From the NCBI RefSeq assembly GCF_027409185.1, contig NC_084469.1, positions 37,947,293-38,011,292 on the forward strand: a stretch of DNA of 64,000 nucleotides, written 5' to 3'. The notes under the pieces are model-generated. The model had not been told where the DNA came from, made no database searches, and was given only the letters and a program-made list of their open reading frames with translations. This document shows positions 43,021 to 54,195 of the stretch, one piece after another. The first letter of the stretch is position 1, and every line of letters begins with the position of its first letter. The position numbers and the translations under genes are program-made. Origin of the DNA: Cynocephalus volans (Eukaryota; Chordata; Mammalia; Dermoptera; Cynocephalidae).

Positions 43021-44049
43021 CACCAATCAACCTGACACCATAACCCCTTCTGAGAAGTCCTTTCCCACAGCTGCTTGTTGAGGCAAATGGCTCCTAGAAA
43101 TTACTGACGGTAGGTGTCCGAGTTCTGTCCCGCACGTGTCTGATTTGACACATCATCAAAATGTAGCCAGTGATGGGTACCTGTCATCATGGCTAATTGA
43201 GTTCATCTTTGTGAGGACTTTAACTAGAGATGTGGGTAAAAAATTCTGCATGGCCATGGGAAGCCAAAGGAAAAACCAAACATGTAGAGAGAAGGGATGA
43301 TACGCAGCTATCGTGAGCAGAAGCCGCTGTAGGGGGCAGAAGCCATGGTACGCTGAAATGGTAAGGCCCCAGGGCAAACAACACATGCAGATCCGTTGCA
43401 GAGGAGGGACCCGAGGAGGAGGAGAGCTGAATTAGGTAACAGCCCAGCGCTGGAATAGAGATCAGAAGCCAGCTTCCCTGAAGGGGCAGCCGGAAAACCT
43501 GCTCACCAAACCACTTTGTACCGTGAAACATGTGTCTGCCTCCTGAGCAGGGGAGGTCCCAGATTCCTGTAAGATTCCTGGGCCCATGTGAGTCCGGTCT
43601 GTAAATGCGGATGGAGTGTCCGTCCCTTGGCACCCAAAGAGCAGAGCATCTGTCAATGGACAGAATGCTCCAGCGTCACCAGCGCTCGGAGGCCTAGCAC
43701 GCTGCGCACATGGCGTCCCTCTGTAGGGCCGCTCTCCCCTCCTGCCCCTCCTCCACGCCTCACTTAAAGGGAATCTTCCCAACCAAGTCTTCCTTGATTC
43801 TTCTGCTTTTCTCAACCCCTTAACCCACCTTTCTCTCAGACTCAGCATCCTTCCCACTTTACTCTGCCTTTTTAAAAAATGACTCACGACAAGTCTGACA
43901 AGTGACTTGAAGATTCAGGTATCTTTCTTTGTCCCTGTTATTCCCAACACAGGTCTTGTCCATGGCCAAAGTATAATCAAAGTTGGAGGAGATCACAGAA
44001 GATTGGGTTGTCCTGCTCTGACGCCATCTCCCCACTCCTACCCCCCATG
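43021..44049. other. No gene seen
   Basis: Unassigned. Minus-strand frames of 137 and 141 codons at 43220-43633 and 43462-43887 overlap in different frames and lack domains. A weak L2-like piece (AGTCTTCCTTGATTCTTCTG) lies near 43780. Confidence 0.4.
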
Positions 44050-44155
44050 GCTAATCTGACCTGATTTTACAGATCAGAAGACCAAGGCCCAGAGAAGTGA
44101 CAGGATTTGACCATGTCAGTTGAACAGCTCTCTGGGACAGGAAGGACCAGATGTC
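44050..44155 (-). mobile_element. MIR fragment, antisense
   Basis: ATTTTACAGATCAGAAGACCAAGGCCCAGAGAAGTGACAGG (in parts) is antisense MIR core text. Confidence 0.7.
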
Positions 44156-44656
44156 CCTAGAGGGTCCCTGTTTCAAGTCCTCGTCTCCTTCACACTTCTA
44201 AATCCCTTCTCCACACTTAGCTGAGGGAACCTGAGTTAATTTCAAGGGCTTCCAATGACCATTTGCAATTAACTGTATGGGAAATATCTCCAGTCAATTA
44301 GTGTTGGCATATTTCCAGGGCTGTCACCAACCTGCTCTGGAGCAATCAGACTTAATTATCTTGTTGTCTTTTCTTCCTTTCTTTTTTCTAAATTTTAATC
44401 TAATTTGTGAGGGTTTCTGTCAACAATTAGGTAAGCAGAGATTTTTAATTCAGACGAAGCAACTGTATCTTACAAACAACTCGGAAGCTTTAACAACCTC
44501 AGTTGAGTCCGTCCTGTAGTTAGTATGGTGTCTCCATTTCCTCCCCAAAACACTAGAATCCTCCTAAAATACTCCCAGGGAACAGACACCTGGACAGCCC
44601 TGGAGAAAAACTCACTATTTTGTTTTTTGGTTTTTTTGGCCCCCAGGGAGCACAAA
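44156..44656. other. No gene seen
   Basis: Unassigned sequence upstream of the second duplicate. Confidence 0.4.
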
Positions 44657-44899
44657 ACTAATCATGTTAATTCATATGCAAGGCTGAGAACAGTACCTGG
44701 CACAAAATAATCATTCACAAAGGGCTAGTTATTATTATTGGGTTTAACTTAACAAGCTGAGGAGGAGAAAAAGTTGGAGGAGACAGAGGAGAAGGGATGG
44801 AAAGTCACTCATCTCCACCCATCTGTTCTTAGTTAGTGGGTCATGGACTGCCAGAGTGTAAAATCCAGAGGGTTTTAAGAAAGTCACTCTGGAATGCAG
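44657..44899 (+). repeat. Local dispersed duplication, copy 2
   Basis: A 243-bp copy of 41779-42066, with a gap of about 45 bp relative to copy 1 (near 44770) and scattered substitutions. It starts ACTAATCATGTTAAT and ends GGAATGCAG. Only the 3' scrap of the MIR is present, so it derives from the other copy. Confidence 0.85.
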
Positions 44900-46372
44900 C
44901 TGTGTTTTGTTTGGGTTCAATCTCTCAGACCCAACAATAAATTCAATGAATTAAACAAACAGCACTTCGGCACTTTACTAGCAGTAACTAATGGTCGTTT
45001 AGGGAGAAAGACAGGTGGGACACAGCATTCCGGAAAATAGTTATGTGGAAGATTAGCAAACGTCTGGAGTGAGTGGCTGTCGTTCCTGCCTGCTTATGTC
45101 TCCTTTCTCCCTCTGGGAATGACACGCTTCTTTTCTGTGGGACTCAGTCCCTGCCATTCTCATTTCTTGCCATTGGAGAGAGGATGAGACCCCCCCCCTC
45201 CACACACACACACACACACACCCGTTCTGCACAGGGGTAGCTGGTCAATGGCCCTGCACTGTCTGGCCACAGTGGTTGACTCAAGGTGGAAAAATGACCC
45301 TGGCCAGGCCCAAGAGAGGCAACTGTGGGACATTTTCTGAGCTGTTGTCTTTCTGCCGGTGGTGCTAGGTTGTAAAGACGGGTATCTGGTCCTGTCATCA
45401 GCTACTCTGCCACTTCATGAGAATGAAGGAAAACAAAGGAAAGCAGAGGGGGGAGAGAGAGAGAGACAGAGACACAGAGAGGGACAGAGATATTCTTGAT
45501 GCCACCAGTTGAGTCCACACCTTGATGAAGCCACATCCTTGAATTTTCAGTTATTTGAGTAATAATTCACTTTGTTTCCTCCTTAATCCAGTCTAAGTTG
45601 TGTGTGTCACAACTCAGAGTCAAAAAGTTTTGAAGGTCAAAAATAATGACTTTATTTCTCAACCATATGCAAGCAGTAAAATCGGATCCCGGCTGAAGCT
45701 CCCTCAGAAGCCTGAGTGAGAAATCAAGGCAGGATTAACCTCATGAAAGGAATAATCTGCATTTACCTTTGTTCCTCTATGGCCCCAAGGCACCTGTAGC
45801 TTTTTCTTCAGAATCCTCAAAAATCTGAGCAATGTTCTCTGCGTTCCTTTCCTCTCAGGCACATCTCTGATTATGAGTCCAGGGACGATTTAGCTGTGTC
45901 TTGGCTGCCTGGGAGGCTACAGCCTTGGCCACTCTATGCAAAGGGCACTGGGCCAGGTTTCCTGAGACCCTGCCCCTGTTCTGCCCATAACTGCTGTGTG
46001 ATCTCGGGCAAGGTGCACTGCTACCCTCTCTGTTTCCCCCTGGCGCGGAGGTGAAGCCAGCTGTGGCATGGTGTCCAGCAGTCCAGCCAGTGCTGCCAGC
46101 TTCTGCCTGTGCGAGCCCCTCTCAAGGGCCCCGTTGAGCCCCTGTGCTGCTCTCACCCAGTGGCTGCCTCCCCTCCCAGAGGTCTCACCCCATTCACTCA
46201 GGTGAGATCCCAAACAGCCCTTTTCTCTGCAGCCTGGGCTCTTCAGGGCTCCTGGAATTCTCTCTCAAAGCCAGCATGGCCTCAGAACCCCGCACTCTAC
46301 TTCCCTATTTAATTACCGCTTCCCTCAGTCCTAGGCATTAGCTCAGAAAGAGGGGAGAATTCCACGCAGAGC
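44900..46372. other. No gene seen; (CA)n tract
   Basis: 1.5 kb unassigned. It includes a C9 run plus (CA)10 at 45190-45220 and GAGA-rich sequence near 45445-45490. No domain-bearing frame. Confidence 0.45.
45190..45223. repeat. Poly-C and (CA)n microsatellite
   Basis: Nine C residues, TC, then ten CA units. Confidence 0.9.
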
Positions 46373-46484
46373 TTGTTTGTTTGTTTGGTTGGTTTTGGTG
46401 GCTGGCCGGTATGGTGATCCGAACCCTTGACCTTGGTGTTATAACACTGCGCTCTAACCAACTGAGCTAACCAGCCAGCCCCCC
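46373..46484 (-). mobile_element. tRNA-Ile-derived SINE, monomer, antisense
   Basis: The minus strand reads GGCTGGCTGGTTAGCTCAGTT (A box), AACACCAAGGTCAAGGGTTC (B box) and CCGGCCAGCC. The tail is a (TTTG)n/(GGTT)n run at 46373-46396. It is nearly identical in its first 60 bases to the copy at 40887. No clear target duplication. Confidence 0.88.
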
Positions 46485-47159
46485 ACATGGATCTGCTGCT
46501 AGGATTGTGGTTCTGATCCCCAGGAGGCTCTGTGGAGGATCTGAGAGACATGGAGCATGGACGGGGACTGGAGCTGGCATGAGCTCCTGGGCTCTGGAAA
46601 AGTGTACCGGGGAAGGACTGGGCAGGACTAGACAGGAGGCTGTGCGCCCGACACCACTGACGTTCGTTACGCAAGTGAAAAATGAGCAAGAAAGGAAATC
46701 TTCAGTGTGAATTTGGAGAAAAACAACAGAAAAGCTAGTCCCAGGGCTTATCCCTGTGGGCTGCTGTGGCCTGGCCTTTAATGGGGGAGAGATGAACTTT
46801 AAGGCTTCGCACGTGTCCTGCAGGGACGAGGAGAAGCCGTGCTGCGGTGGGCTGGGTTCTGGGGCATCTGTCAGCCCCACTTTCCTCAGCACAGCTGACC
46901 CTCTTGGCTCTGAGCATCTCCTGGGTCCTGTCCAGCACACTATGGGATTGATAAAAATTTAAATGTCATGCTTCCAGGAGCCATCCATCATGGTAGCCGT
47001 TGTTGCTCCGTAAGTGTCACCCGAGGGTAACAAAATCTCTCCTGTGGAGGACCCTTTGGCCACTGCTTCCTCTCTTGACCCTCCCACTGGAGTAATCACA
47101 GGCCTCTTCTGGCTTCAAATGTAATAGGAAGGGATCTGGGGCTGCTTCTCAGCTTGTTT
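46485..47159. other. No gene seen
   Basis: Unassigned, GC-moderate. A 157-codon minus-strand frame (46467-46940) partly reads through the SINE and has no domain. Confidence 0.4.
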
Positions 47160-48005
47160 CTTTCTTCCTGGAGGGCTGGGCATTCGGGAGCTGGCTTCCT
47201 AACGCTGGGTATTTGTGGCTGTCATCAGGGCTGTCTGCCAGACCTTTCTGGTTCTCTACACTTCTGGAGCAGGGTAGGATTATGTTTCCTGTTCACCCCC
47301 CACCCCCACCCAATATGATTCGATATATCCAAAGGACTAGTTCTGACCAATGTGCTGTGAACAGATGGGACATGTATATTGCTTTTTGTTTTAGTTTGTT
47401 TTGTGTTGCTATAACAGAAATACCTGAGACTGGGTAATTTATAAAGGAAAGAGGTTTATTTGGCTTACGACTCTGGGACAGCTGCATCTGGCACAGGCCT
47501 CAGGCTGCTACTACTCATGGCAGAAAGTGGCAGGGAGCCAGCAGGTACAAGCAGATTACATGGTGACAGGAAGCAAGAGAGAGAGAGAAAGTGTCAGGGT
47601 CTTTTTAAGCAATGAGCTCTCACAGGAACTAATAGAGCAAGAACTCACTCATTAATCCCCCCTCCCCCAGGGAGAGCATTAATCCATTCATGAGGGATCT
47701 GCCCCCATGACTCAATCAGTTTCCAACACTGCCACATTGGAGATCAAATTTCCACATGAGTTTTGGAGGGGACAACACATCCAAACTCCATCACTTTTAA
47801 AGGGGAACATGTCCTTGCTGACCGGAGACCCTCTTGACACATCTTTTCCTTCTGACATGGTGACCCCAGAATGTTCAATGTGGTGGCTTCCTGATTGACA
47901 CCACATGTAGCCTGAATAAGAAATACACATTTACTCTCTGAGCCTCCTGAAGTTTGGGGAGTCGTTTGTTACTGCAGCATAAACCTAACCTATTCCAACT
48001 GATAC
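47160..48005 (+). mobile_element. MLT1-like LTR, sense, split by a nested LTR
   Basis: The left half (47160-47386) has ACCAATGTGCTGTGAACAGA and GGACATGT. The right half (47799-48005) ends GTTTGTTACTGCAGCATAAA/CCTAACCTATTCCAACTGAT, the MLT1 terminus. The 5' limit is uncertain. The MST-type LTR at 47387-47793 sits inside. Confidence 0.65.
47387..47793 (-). mobile_element. MST/MLT1-type MaLR solo LTR, nested, antisense
   Basis: The plus strand begins TGTTTTAGTTTGTTTTGTGTTG, then ACCTGAGACTGGGTAATTTA, TGAGGGATCTGCCCCCATGA and TTTTGGAGGGGACAACACAT, ending CTCCATCA (TG...CA). Perfect 5-bp target duplications CTTTT lie at 47382-47386 and 47794-47798. 407 bp, with no internal region. Confidence 0.9.
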
Positions 48006-50084
48006 AGGCTCCAAAGTGCTGAGATATTTGAGAGAAAGGGACAGATGCCGATCTGATTCTTCCTCTCACCTGACCTAGGCTTCTAAAGGAACTATATAAA
48101 CTTAGCAGCAGGAATAGAAGATGCCCTTTTGGCTAGGAATGGCTGTTTTTGTAGCCTTGGGAGGTTTCTGATTATGTCTCCAGTAGAGTCCCAGCACACA
48201 GAGAAGGATGTCTTCCCTGGGCCCCTCAGGTGCTCTTCCTGAGCAGAGCATACTTGTGGAAGCCTCTGCTTCTGGGGCAGAAATCACAGAGGAAGCTGTG
48301 AATGTCGTCTCAGGACCCAATTGGAGGTGTGACTGCTGTTTCATTTGCTCATCTGGAAACGTGTCTAGAAAAGGTTTCAGGCATGGGGAAGTGATATATG
48401 GCTGCACTGCCATATGTCAGAGGACACAGGGTCATCTGTGTTTCTCCAGAGAGCAGCTTCAGGCTCTGGGTCTCAGCCTCCGCTGGCAGTCGGAGGGCTG
48501 AGCCTGCATGAGCTCCAGAGAGAGGGAGGTTCATGTGTCTGGGGATATGAGAGGGGACAAAGAGGACAGAGGGCATCACCCGTGTCTGGTGTGAGAGGCT
48601 GCCCAGAGCACTGCTTCCCAGATACAAAGGGAAGGAAAGCGCTAACAGATGGCAGAGGCCAGGCCTCCTCTGGCTGTCTCAACCCTGGTCCCTGACAAGA
48701 AGTGTCCTAAGGGTCACTTGTTGGGATGAAAGCGTAGCTCCTTCCCTCCAGCATTGAGAGCATCAGGACTAGTACTTCTGGCCCAGCTCTGTGTCTAAAT
48801 TGCTCTGAAGTTGCACAGGATGGACGAGGGGAGTGGACCACCAACTTCCGTACTGCAGGATTTCAGAGCTGGCCTCGCCGAATCCCTTTTCAAAGCTCAC
48901 CACGGCTGTTTGGGCTCTCAAGCTTCATTTCCAGCAGGCTGTTGCCTGTGCTTTTCAGAATTCAGTGCCAAAACTTGGGGGAGAAGGCAGGAAATATAGC
49001 TTTCTCCTGCCTTCCAGGAGGGGGGCACGCAAGTCAGGGGCAGAAGCTATTTTTTCTGGTAGTCGTCACTTTTTAATTTGGGGGGACCCTTGGTATTATC
49101 TGTGGGTTGCTGAGAAACAGCACATCCCTGTGCAAGCACTTTCTGAATCACACCTCTGCCTTTACCTGTCTGTCTCTGCTCACCTGCCCAAGGGGCGGCT
49201 TCTGGATAGGTGAGATGGCACAGAAAAAATACTTATAGTTTAAGCTAGAATAGCTGAGCACCCTGATTTGCTAAGGTTCTCCAGGGGTTTCATCTCTCCC
49301 TCTTCCTCGCCACGCATCTCATGGGCAGCAACTACTTGGGCAAGTTATGACTTACCGGCTGCCTCACTTCTCTGGAGTTCTGGGTTTGCCCCCGTCCCCA
49401 GATTCCGGGCCACTCGGAACTTCCGAGCAGCTCCCCAACATCAACTCGCACATGCCGGCAGCTGCACTGGGTCCTCTTTCCGTGACGATTCCTTTCATTT
49501 GCAGCACTCTTTCTGCTTTTACTTCTGTTACTGCGTTCCCTTCTCACAGGCTTTTCAAAAATCACAAAATGAATTTCCATAGAGCAGCTCCTTTCCCACC
49601 ACCAGGGAAACCAAAACCATTTACACAAACGTTCAGTTAAGGACATCATGGCTTTTTGTAAGCACAATAGAGCCATATTTTTATTCTTTTCCAGCTCTTT
49701 TTTCTCCCTCCGCTTTTCAATAATGCATTTTATTCTTTTAGAATGTCTTTCTCCTCATTTTATTGTATACATTTCCACCCTAGGGTTTCTGCGTCTCAGA
49801 AATTAAGTCCAATTTTCTTATTTTTTGTTCTTCCTTTACCCTCCTTGGACAAGGCACTGTAAATCCACCCCCTACCCCCATTTTTTTTTGCCGTTTTTGT
49901 TTTTTTGAAATTGCAGCTTGCTTTTTTCTCTTCCAAGTTGCTCTCCCCTAATCTTTCTCAACTTGCTCCAAAACTCATGTAACTTGTTTAGATGGCCAGT
50001 GTTTTTTTTGTGTACTCTCTTTGTGTCCTACAGATGTTTCCTTCCCTAACCTCCTTAAAACAGAACTAAGCATTTATTCATTTA
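48006..50084. other. 2.1 kb without a recognised repeat or gene
   Basis: Repeat-poor. T-rich stretches occur at 49660-49990. Several overlapping 90-126 codon frames on both strands (48208-49213, 49268-49676) show no recognisable domain or consistent frame. Confidence 0.45.
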
Positions 50085-51310
50085 TTCATTCACTTGTTCA
50101 TTTAACCATTCAACAAATATCTATTGAGCACCTACTGTGTGCTCCAGTGCCACTGTTCCAGGCACTGGAGATATAGCAGCAAATGAGATAGGCATAGTCC
50201 CTGCCCTCATGATCTTCTGTTTTTACAGGGGAGACTAATAAAGATTTAAATAATTAAGAATCATTATGTCAAGCAATACATCCTCTGAAGAAAAAATAAA
50301 GCAGGGTAAGGTGATAAAGAGTGATGGGTACTAGGTGCTTTGGAAAGACAGTTAGGAAGGCTTTTTTGAGAAAGTGCTGCTGAAGCAGATACCCGAATGA
50401 AGCGAGGCAGGTAGCCGTGGCTGGCAGGAGACAGGAGCGTCACGTGGGAAAGCCCAGGGGCAGGAGGGTGCTTGGTAGGTTCAAGGAACAGCAAGGAAGC
50501 CAGTGTGGCTGTGCTTGGTGAGTGAGGGGAGAGGGGTAGGTGGTGAGGTGGGAAAGGTGGGCTGAGGATCTTCTGGGTCACAGCCAGTCTGGAAGAGTAA
50601 AGAGCAGGGAGTGACATAATCTGGCTCCTGTTTTAGAAGGATCACTCTGACTTCTGGGTGAAGAATCGAGAACATACAGGAATGGAAATAGATCATTCCA
50701 GAAGCCAGTGCAGAAGTCCAAGAAAGATAATGGACCTTGGACAGGACGGTCCTGGGGCACGTCAGAAGTGTCTAGATTCAAGACGTGCCTTGAGGGTAGA
50801 ACTGATGGCAACTGCTCATAGGCCGCCATTAGGGGATGAGGAAAACAGGGGACCATAGACCACCCCTGTGTTTTTGGTCTCAGTGAAACTGGGTAAGTGG
50901 TGTTACCATGAACAAGGTGGGAAAACGAATGGGAACAATGGGTGGCAGGAAATTATAGGTTCAGGTTTGAACATCTCAGGCTTACTCCGTAAATGAAGAT
51001 GTGGGAAGAAAGCAACTGGATAGTCAGTGGCGATACCAAGGCTGAGGTAGGGACCAGGTATAAGTGATGCTGAGAGCCACAGGGCTGGACGGGATCACCG
51101 GGGAGGGAGAGAAGGGGGAGAAAAAGAGTATCCACGGACGTAGCCTCACAGAATATCAAATCGTAAAGGTTAAGAAGAAAGGTGGGCCTCGGCAGAGGAG
51201 ATTTAGAAGCGGCAGCCAGTGATGCAGGAAAAACATCAGCAGAGTAATGGCTCCCAGAAGCCAAGTGAGGAAAGTATTTCAAGAAGTCGGGCGTGGTAAA
51301 TGAGGTCAAC
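50085..51310 (-). mobile_element. Long L2 LINE relic, antisense
   Basis: The plus strand starts with the antisense L2 end CAAATATCTATTGAGCACCTACTGTG. It continues with CCAGGCACTGGAGATATAGC, TTCAAGGAACAGCAAGGAAGCCAGTGTGGCTG (in parts), GGAGTGACATAATCTGGC and TTTTAGAAGGATCACTCTGAC. The RT-side segment after 50900 is more decayed. More than 1.1 kb of one element is preserved without usable frames. Confidence 0.85.
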
Positions 51311-52094
51311 TCTTTTGCACCTTATAGCAAAACTGCAAGACATGTAGGGTGGTGTCCACCATGTAGATAGGGAGAATGGCACTTAAAGTGGCGAGGTGTT
51401 CTGCCCAGAGTGAAGCAAGCTTTTGGAGACAGAGCCACACTTGGAACCACACGCCAGCGCCCTACCCCTAACCCACGCCACACTCTCTCTGTCTGCATCC
51501 CGAGCGGCGGAGGGTGAGAGGTGGGCAGTAGAAGCATCAGGGAGCAGAGCCGGCATGATTCTGCTCTCCTCTGGCAGCTGGAACGAGGGCTGTAACACCC
51601 TTAACAGAAGACAGAGGTGAGCGCTGCACCACCTTTCAGAAACAAGATGATACAGTGAAGAGGCAGGTATTTGTACCTTCCCAGAGGGTGCGGGGCTGGC
51701 CTTTCACCCATCACAGCCTGGGACTAAGTTGTGGCTGAGCAGAGTGAAGGTCTCTTTGGCTACCTAGAAATTCCAAGGCTCCAAGGAAATCCCTCAGAAA
51801 ACATTTCCATTCCCTTATCTCTGATTAAGGATGGTCACCGGGAGATGCAGTTCAGGGGCTGATATACAAGGCAGGATGCACAGAGAAGGGCAAATGCATG
51901 CCTGATGGGTTTCCCTCTCTCTCTCTGACTGCAGCGGGCTTGCCTGTTCTGAACGTCTAACTGTGAAGAGTGTAACAGGAGAGGTGAACCATCTGGTGTT
52001 TGGTTCATACCCACCTGGCCTCTGGATTGCAACACCATCCATCCATCAAATGGTGCTAGCAAGAAAGACAGGAAACCTCATTCTCTCTCACACC
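51311..52094. other. No gene seen
   Basis: Unassigned. A short CT-rich patch lies at 51912-51927. Confidence 0.4.
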
Positions 52095-52580
52095 ACCGTG
52101 GACCTAGCACCAAGTCTTGCTAGTTTTACCTCCTAAGTATCTCTCAAGGTAAGTCAAGTCTTTCTATCTTCACTGCTACTGCTAGGATCCAAGCTATCAT
52201 CAGCCTTGGCTGGACTACTGAGGCTCCTCACGTCTACTCTGAGCCCACCAACCTGCTCCCTCTGCTGCAGAGTGATCTTTTCACCTCTTGCTTGGAAATC
52301 TTCGATGGTTTCCCACGGATCTTGAGATGAAGACCCAACTCCACAGCATCCTCCTGCCCCCTCTGCCCTCTGACCTAAACTGAATCGTCACAGTAATAAA
52401 GTCCCTCATAGATTCCTTTGTCATCTGCACTCACAGAACCACATTCCTTCCCTTCATAGCACATAGCATGTAGTTTATAAATTATCAACTTTATACTGTG
52501 ATGAGGTGATTAACATCTGTCCTCACCGCTGGACATGAAGCCCATGTTTTGCGTGTTTCTGCTTTCCACCATATTCCCAG
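52095..52580 (+). mobile_element. L2 LINE relic, sense
   Basis: CTTCACTGCTACTGCTAGGATCCAAGC, ATCATCAGCCTTGGCTGGAC/TACTG, AGAGTGATCTTTTCACC and TTCCCACGG follow L2 order downstream of the RT. Confidence 0.8.
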
Positions 52581-52918
52581 TCCCTTCTCAGCAGCTGCCA
52601 TGTGAGAGAATGAAGGAAGGCATGAGGGGGGCTGTGTGGAGCCAAAATGGGCTTATTTAGATAGGACACAGGTATAAACAGTTGCCACGTGGGGACCCAT
52701 TGCCCTTGGAGATCTGAGTGCAACTGCAGGGGACACTGGTGAGTTCTGCTCTCCTCCCAGAGCTCTTCTGCAGGTCCTGGCCGGGGCTCCTCTCAGAGTC
52801 CAATAACTTCATCTGCAGACGCTGTCTCTGTTTTACTTCCCCATCATCATGAATTTCAGCCCCTTTTTTTGGTCTCCACAAGAAATCCACTCCCACCACC
52901 ACATTGTATATATATGAT
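52581..52918. other. No gene seen
   Basis: Unassigned; short TATATA at 52906-52914 beside the next element's tail. Confidence 0.4.
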
Positions 52919-53105
52919 TTTTTTTACCTTTAAAAATTTTTTTAAAAATTTATTATTAACATATTCATTATTACAAGTCATGATTTTTCTTTATGCCCTG
53001 TACCCAACCTATCACTTCCCACAACCTCTCCCTCCTTCCCCCCATCTCTAGTATCCTTAGGTTTGTTCTCTCCTTTTGAAATTTCAATAAAATGCAGGGC
53101 TCATG
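52919..53105 (-). mobile_element. L1-type 3' end related to the composite's 3' end
   Basis: Reading the minus strand: GGAGAGAACAAACCTAAGGAT, a G-rich purine tract (GGGGGGAAGGAGGGAGAGG), GGGCATAAAGAAAAATCATGA, AATGAATATGTTAATAATAAA, then an A-rich tail (plus strand T-rich 52919-52950). The order and wording match 4445-4580 of the composite. It probably extends further right (to about 53345), but no homology to the composite is visible there. Confidence 0.65.
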
Positions 53106-53574
53106 CAGGAGTCGCCTCACTGATAGCCTTACTATCTTCCCTTTCCCCCATTTCTGTTCTTCCCCGTTCCCTTCCTGGATTGCTTTTGCACTCTTCCCAC
53201 TTCCAATGAACTCCAAATTCTCCCTGTTTTATGCGGAATGACTTCCTCACTCTTTTGCAGCCCTGATGCCCCCCGGCCCTTGGACTAGAGGAAGGTCTCA
53301 GCGTCTGTCCCCAAACTTGCATGCAGAAATGCATGGAGAGCCAGAGAAAAAAGCCTTACCATTGCAATGATATGAACTCCTCAAGGAATATTCAGAATTT
53401 TAAAGGCGAAAAGATCTCATCCACCACCCACTCCCATTCAGTCAAGCTACAACATAGCTGTGTTGTACAAAAGAGCTACAACATAGGGATGGCAGAATCT
53501 AGGAAGTTTTAACAAAAACAATGCCAGAGCTAATTCTTAGCCTTTTCTGGGATGTCACTCTGTTTGTGACTTTA
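53106..53574. other. No gene seen
   Basis: Possibly the body of the preceding element, otherwise unassigned. A direct repeat GAGCTACAACATAG / AAGCTACAACATAG lies near 53445-53486. Confidence 0.35.
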
Positions 53575-53745
53575 ATAAAAACATGGACCCTTGTTAGTAC
53601 CACCTGGAAAGTTTTGAAAATTAAAGTAGCCCAAGCCTCTTCCATCTTTGGAGATTCTGATTCAATTGATACAGATAGTGCCTGGCAATGGTGTTTGTAT
53701 GACCACCCAGTGATTCTAATACACAGCCTGGGCTGAGGACCATTG
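53575..53745 (-). mobile_element. MER5-like hAT relic, antisense
   Basis: GTACCACCTGGAAAGTTTTGA, TGGAGATTCTGATTCAATTG and CAGTGATTCTAATACACAGC run in antisense MER5-like order. Diverged. Confidence 0.5.
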
Positions 53746-54040
53746 ATGGAAAATCTCCTTGCCTTTAGAGATGATACCACTATTGAGGCTCAGAGAGCAA
53801 ATCCGCCACTCATCAGACACCCTGTTACTCATAATTCTATTTTTAAATGGTTTGAAAGCTCTAAGTTTGTCTTTTTAAATCTCAGCATCCCCATCTTGGA
53901 TTCTTTATGTATCTCCCCAATAGCCAATTCCTTCTTTCAGGGAGGACAGATGGTATATTTTCTAAGCCTGGCAAATAAACGTTTCTCCATTGCGCTCTCA
54001 CTGGGATGGCCACGTGGTAGTGTTGATGCAGCTCTTCTGG

Positions 54041-54195
54041 ACAGTGGTGTGCATGTGAGTCACCTGGGGAACTTATTGCATGCAGTCTGATTGAGAAGTC
54101 TCGGAGAGGCTGGAGGCTGCGTTTTCCTTCCTAACCCGCTCCCAGGTCTCACTGAGGATGCTACTAGTCCGTGGACCACAATTTGAGTAGCAAAA
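54041..54195 (+). mobile_element. MER5A-type hAT MITE, sense
   Basis: GTGCATGTGAGTCACCTGGGG, GCTCCCAGGTCTCACTGAGG and GTCCGTGGACCACAATTTGAG mark MER5A in order. Confidence 0.75.

Noticed and set aside
43220..43887. Two overlapping 137-141 codon minus-strand frames
   Set aside because: They lie in different frames over the same DNA and show no family resemblance.
46467..46940. 157-codon minus-strand frame
   Set aside because: Its end runs into the SINE at 46373-46484 and the rest has no recognisable domain or conserved motif.
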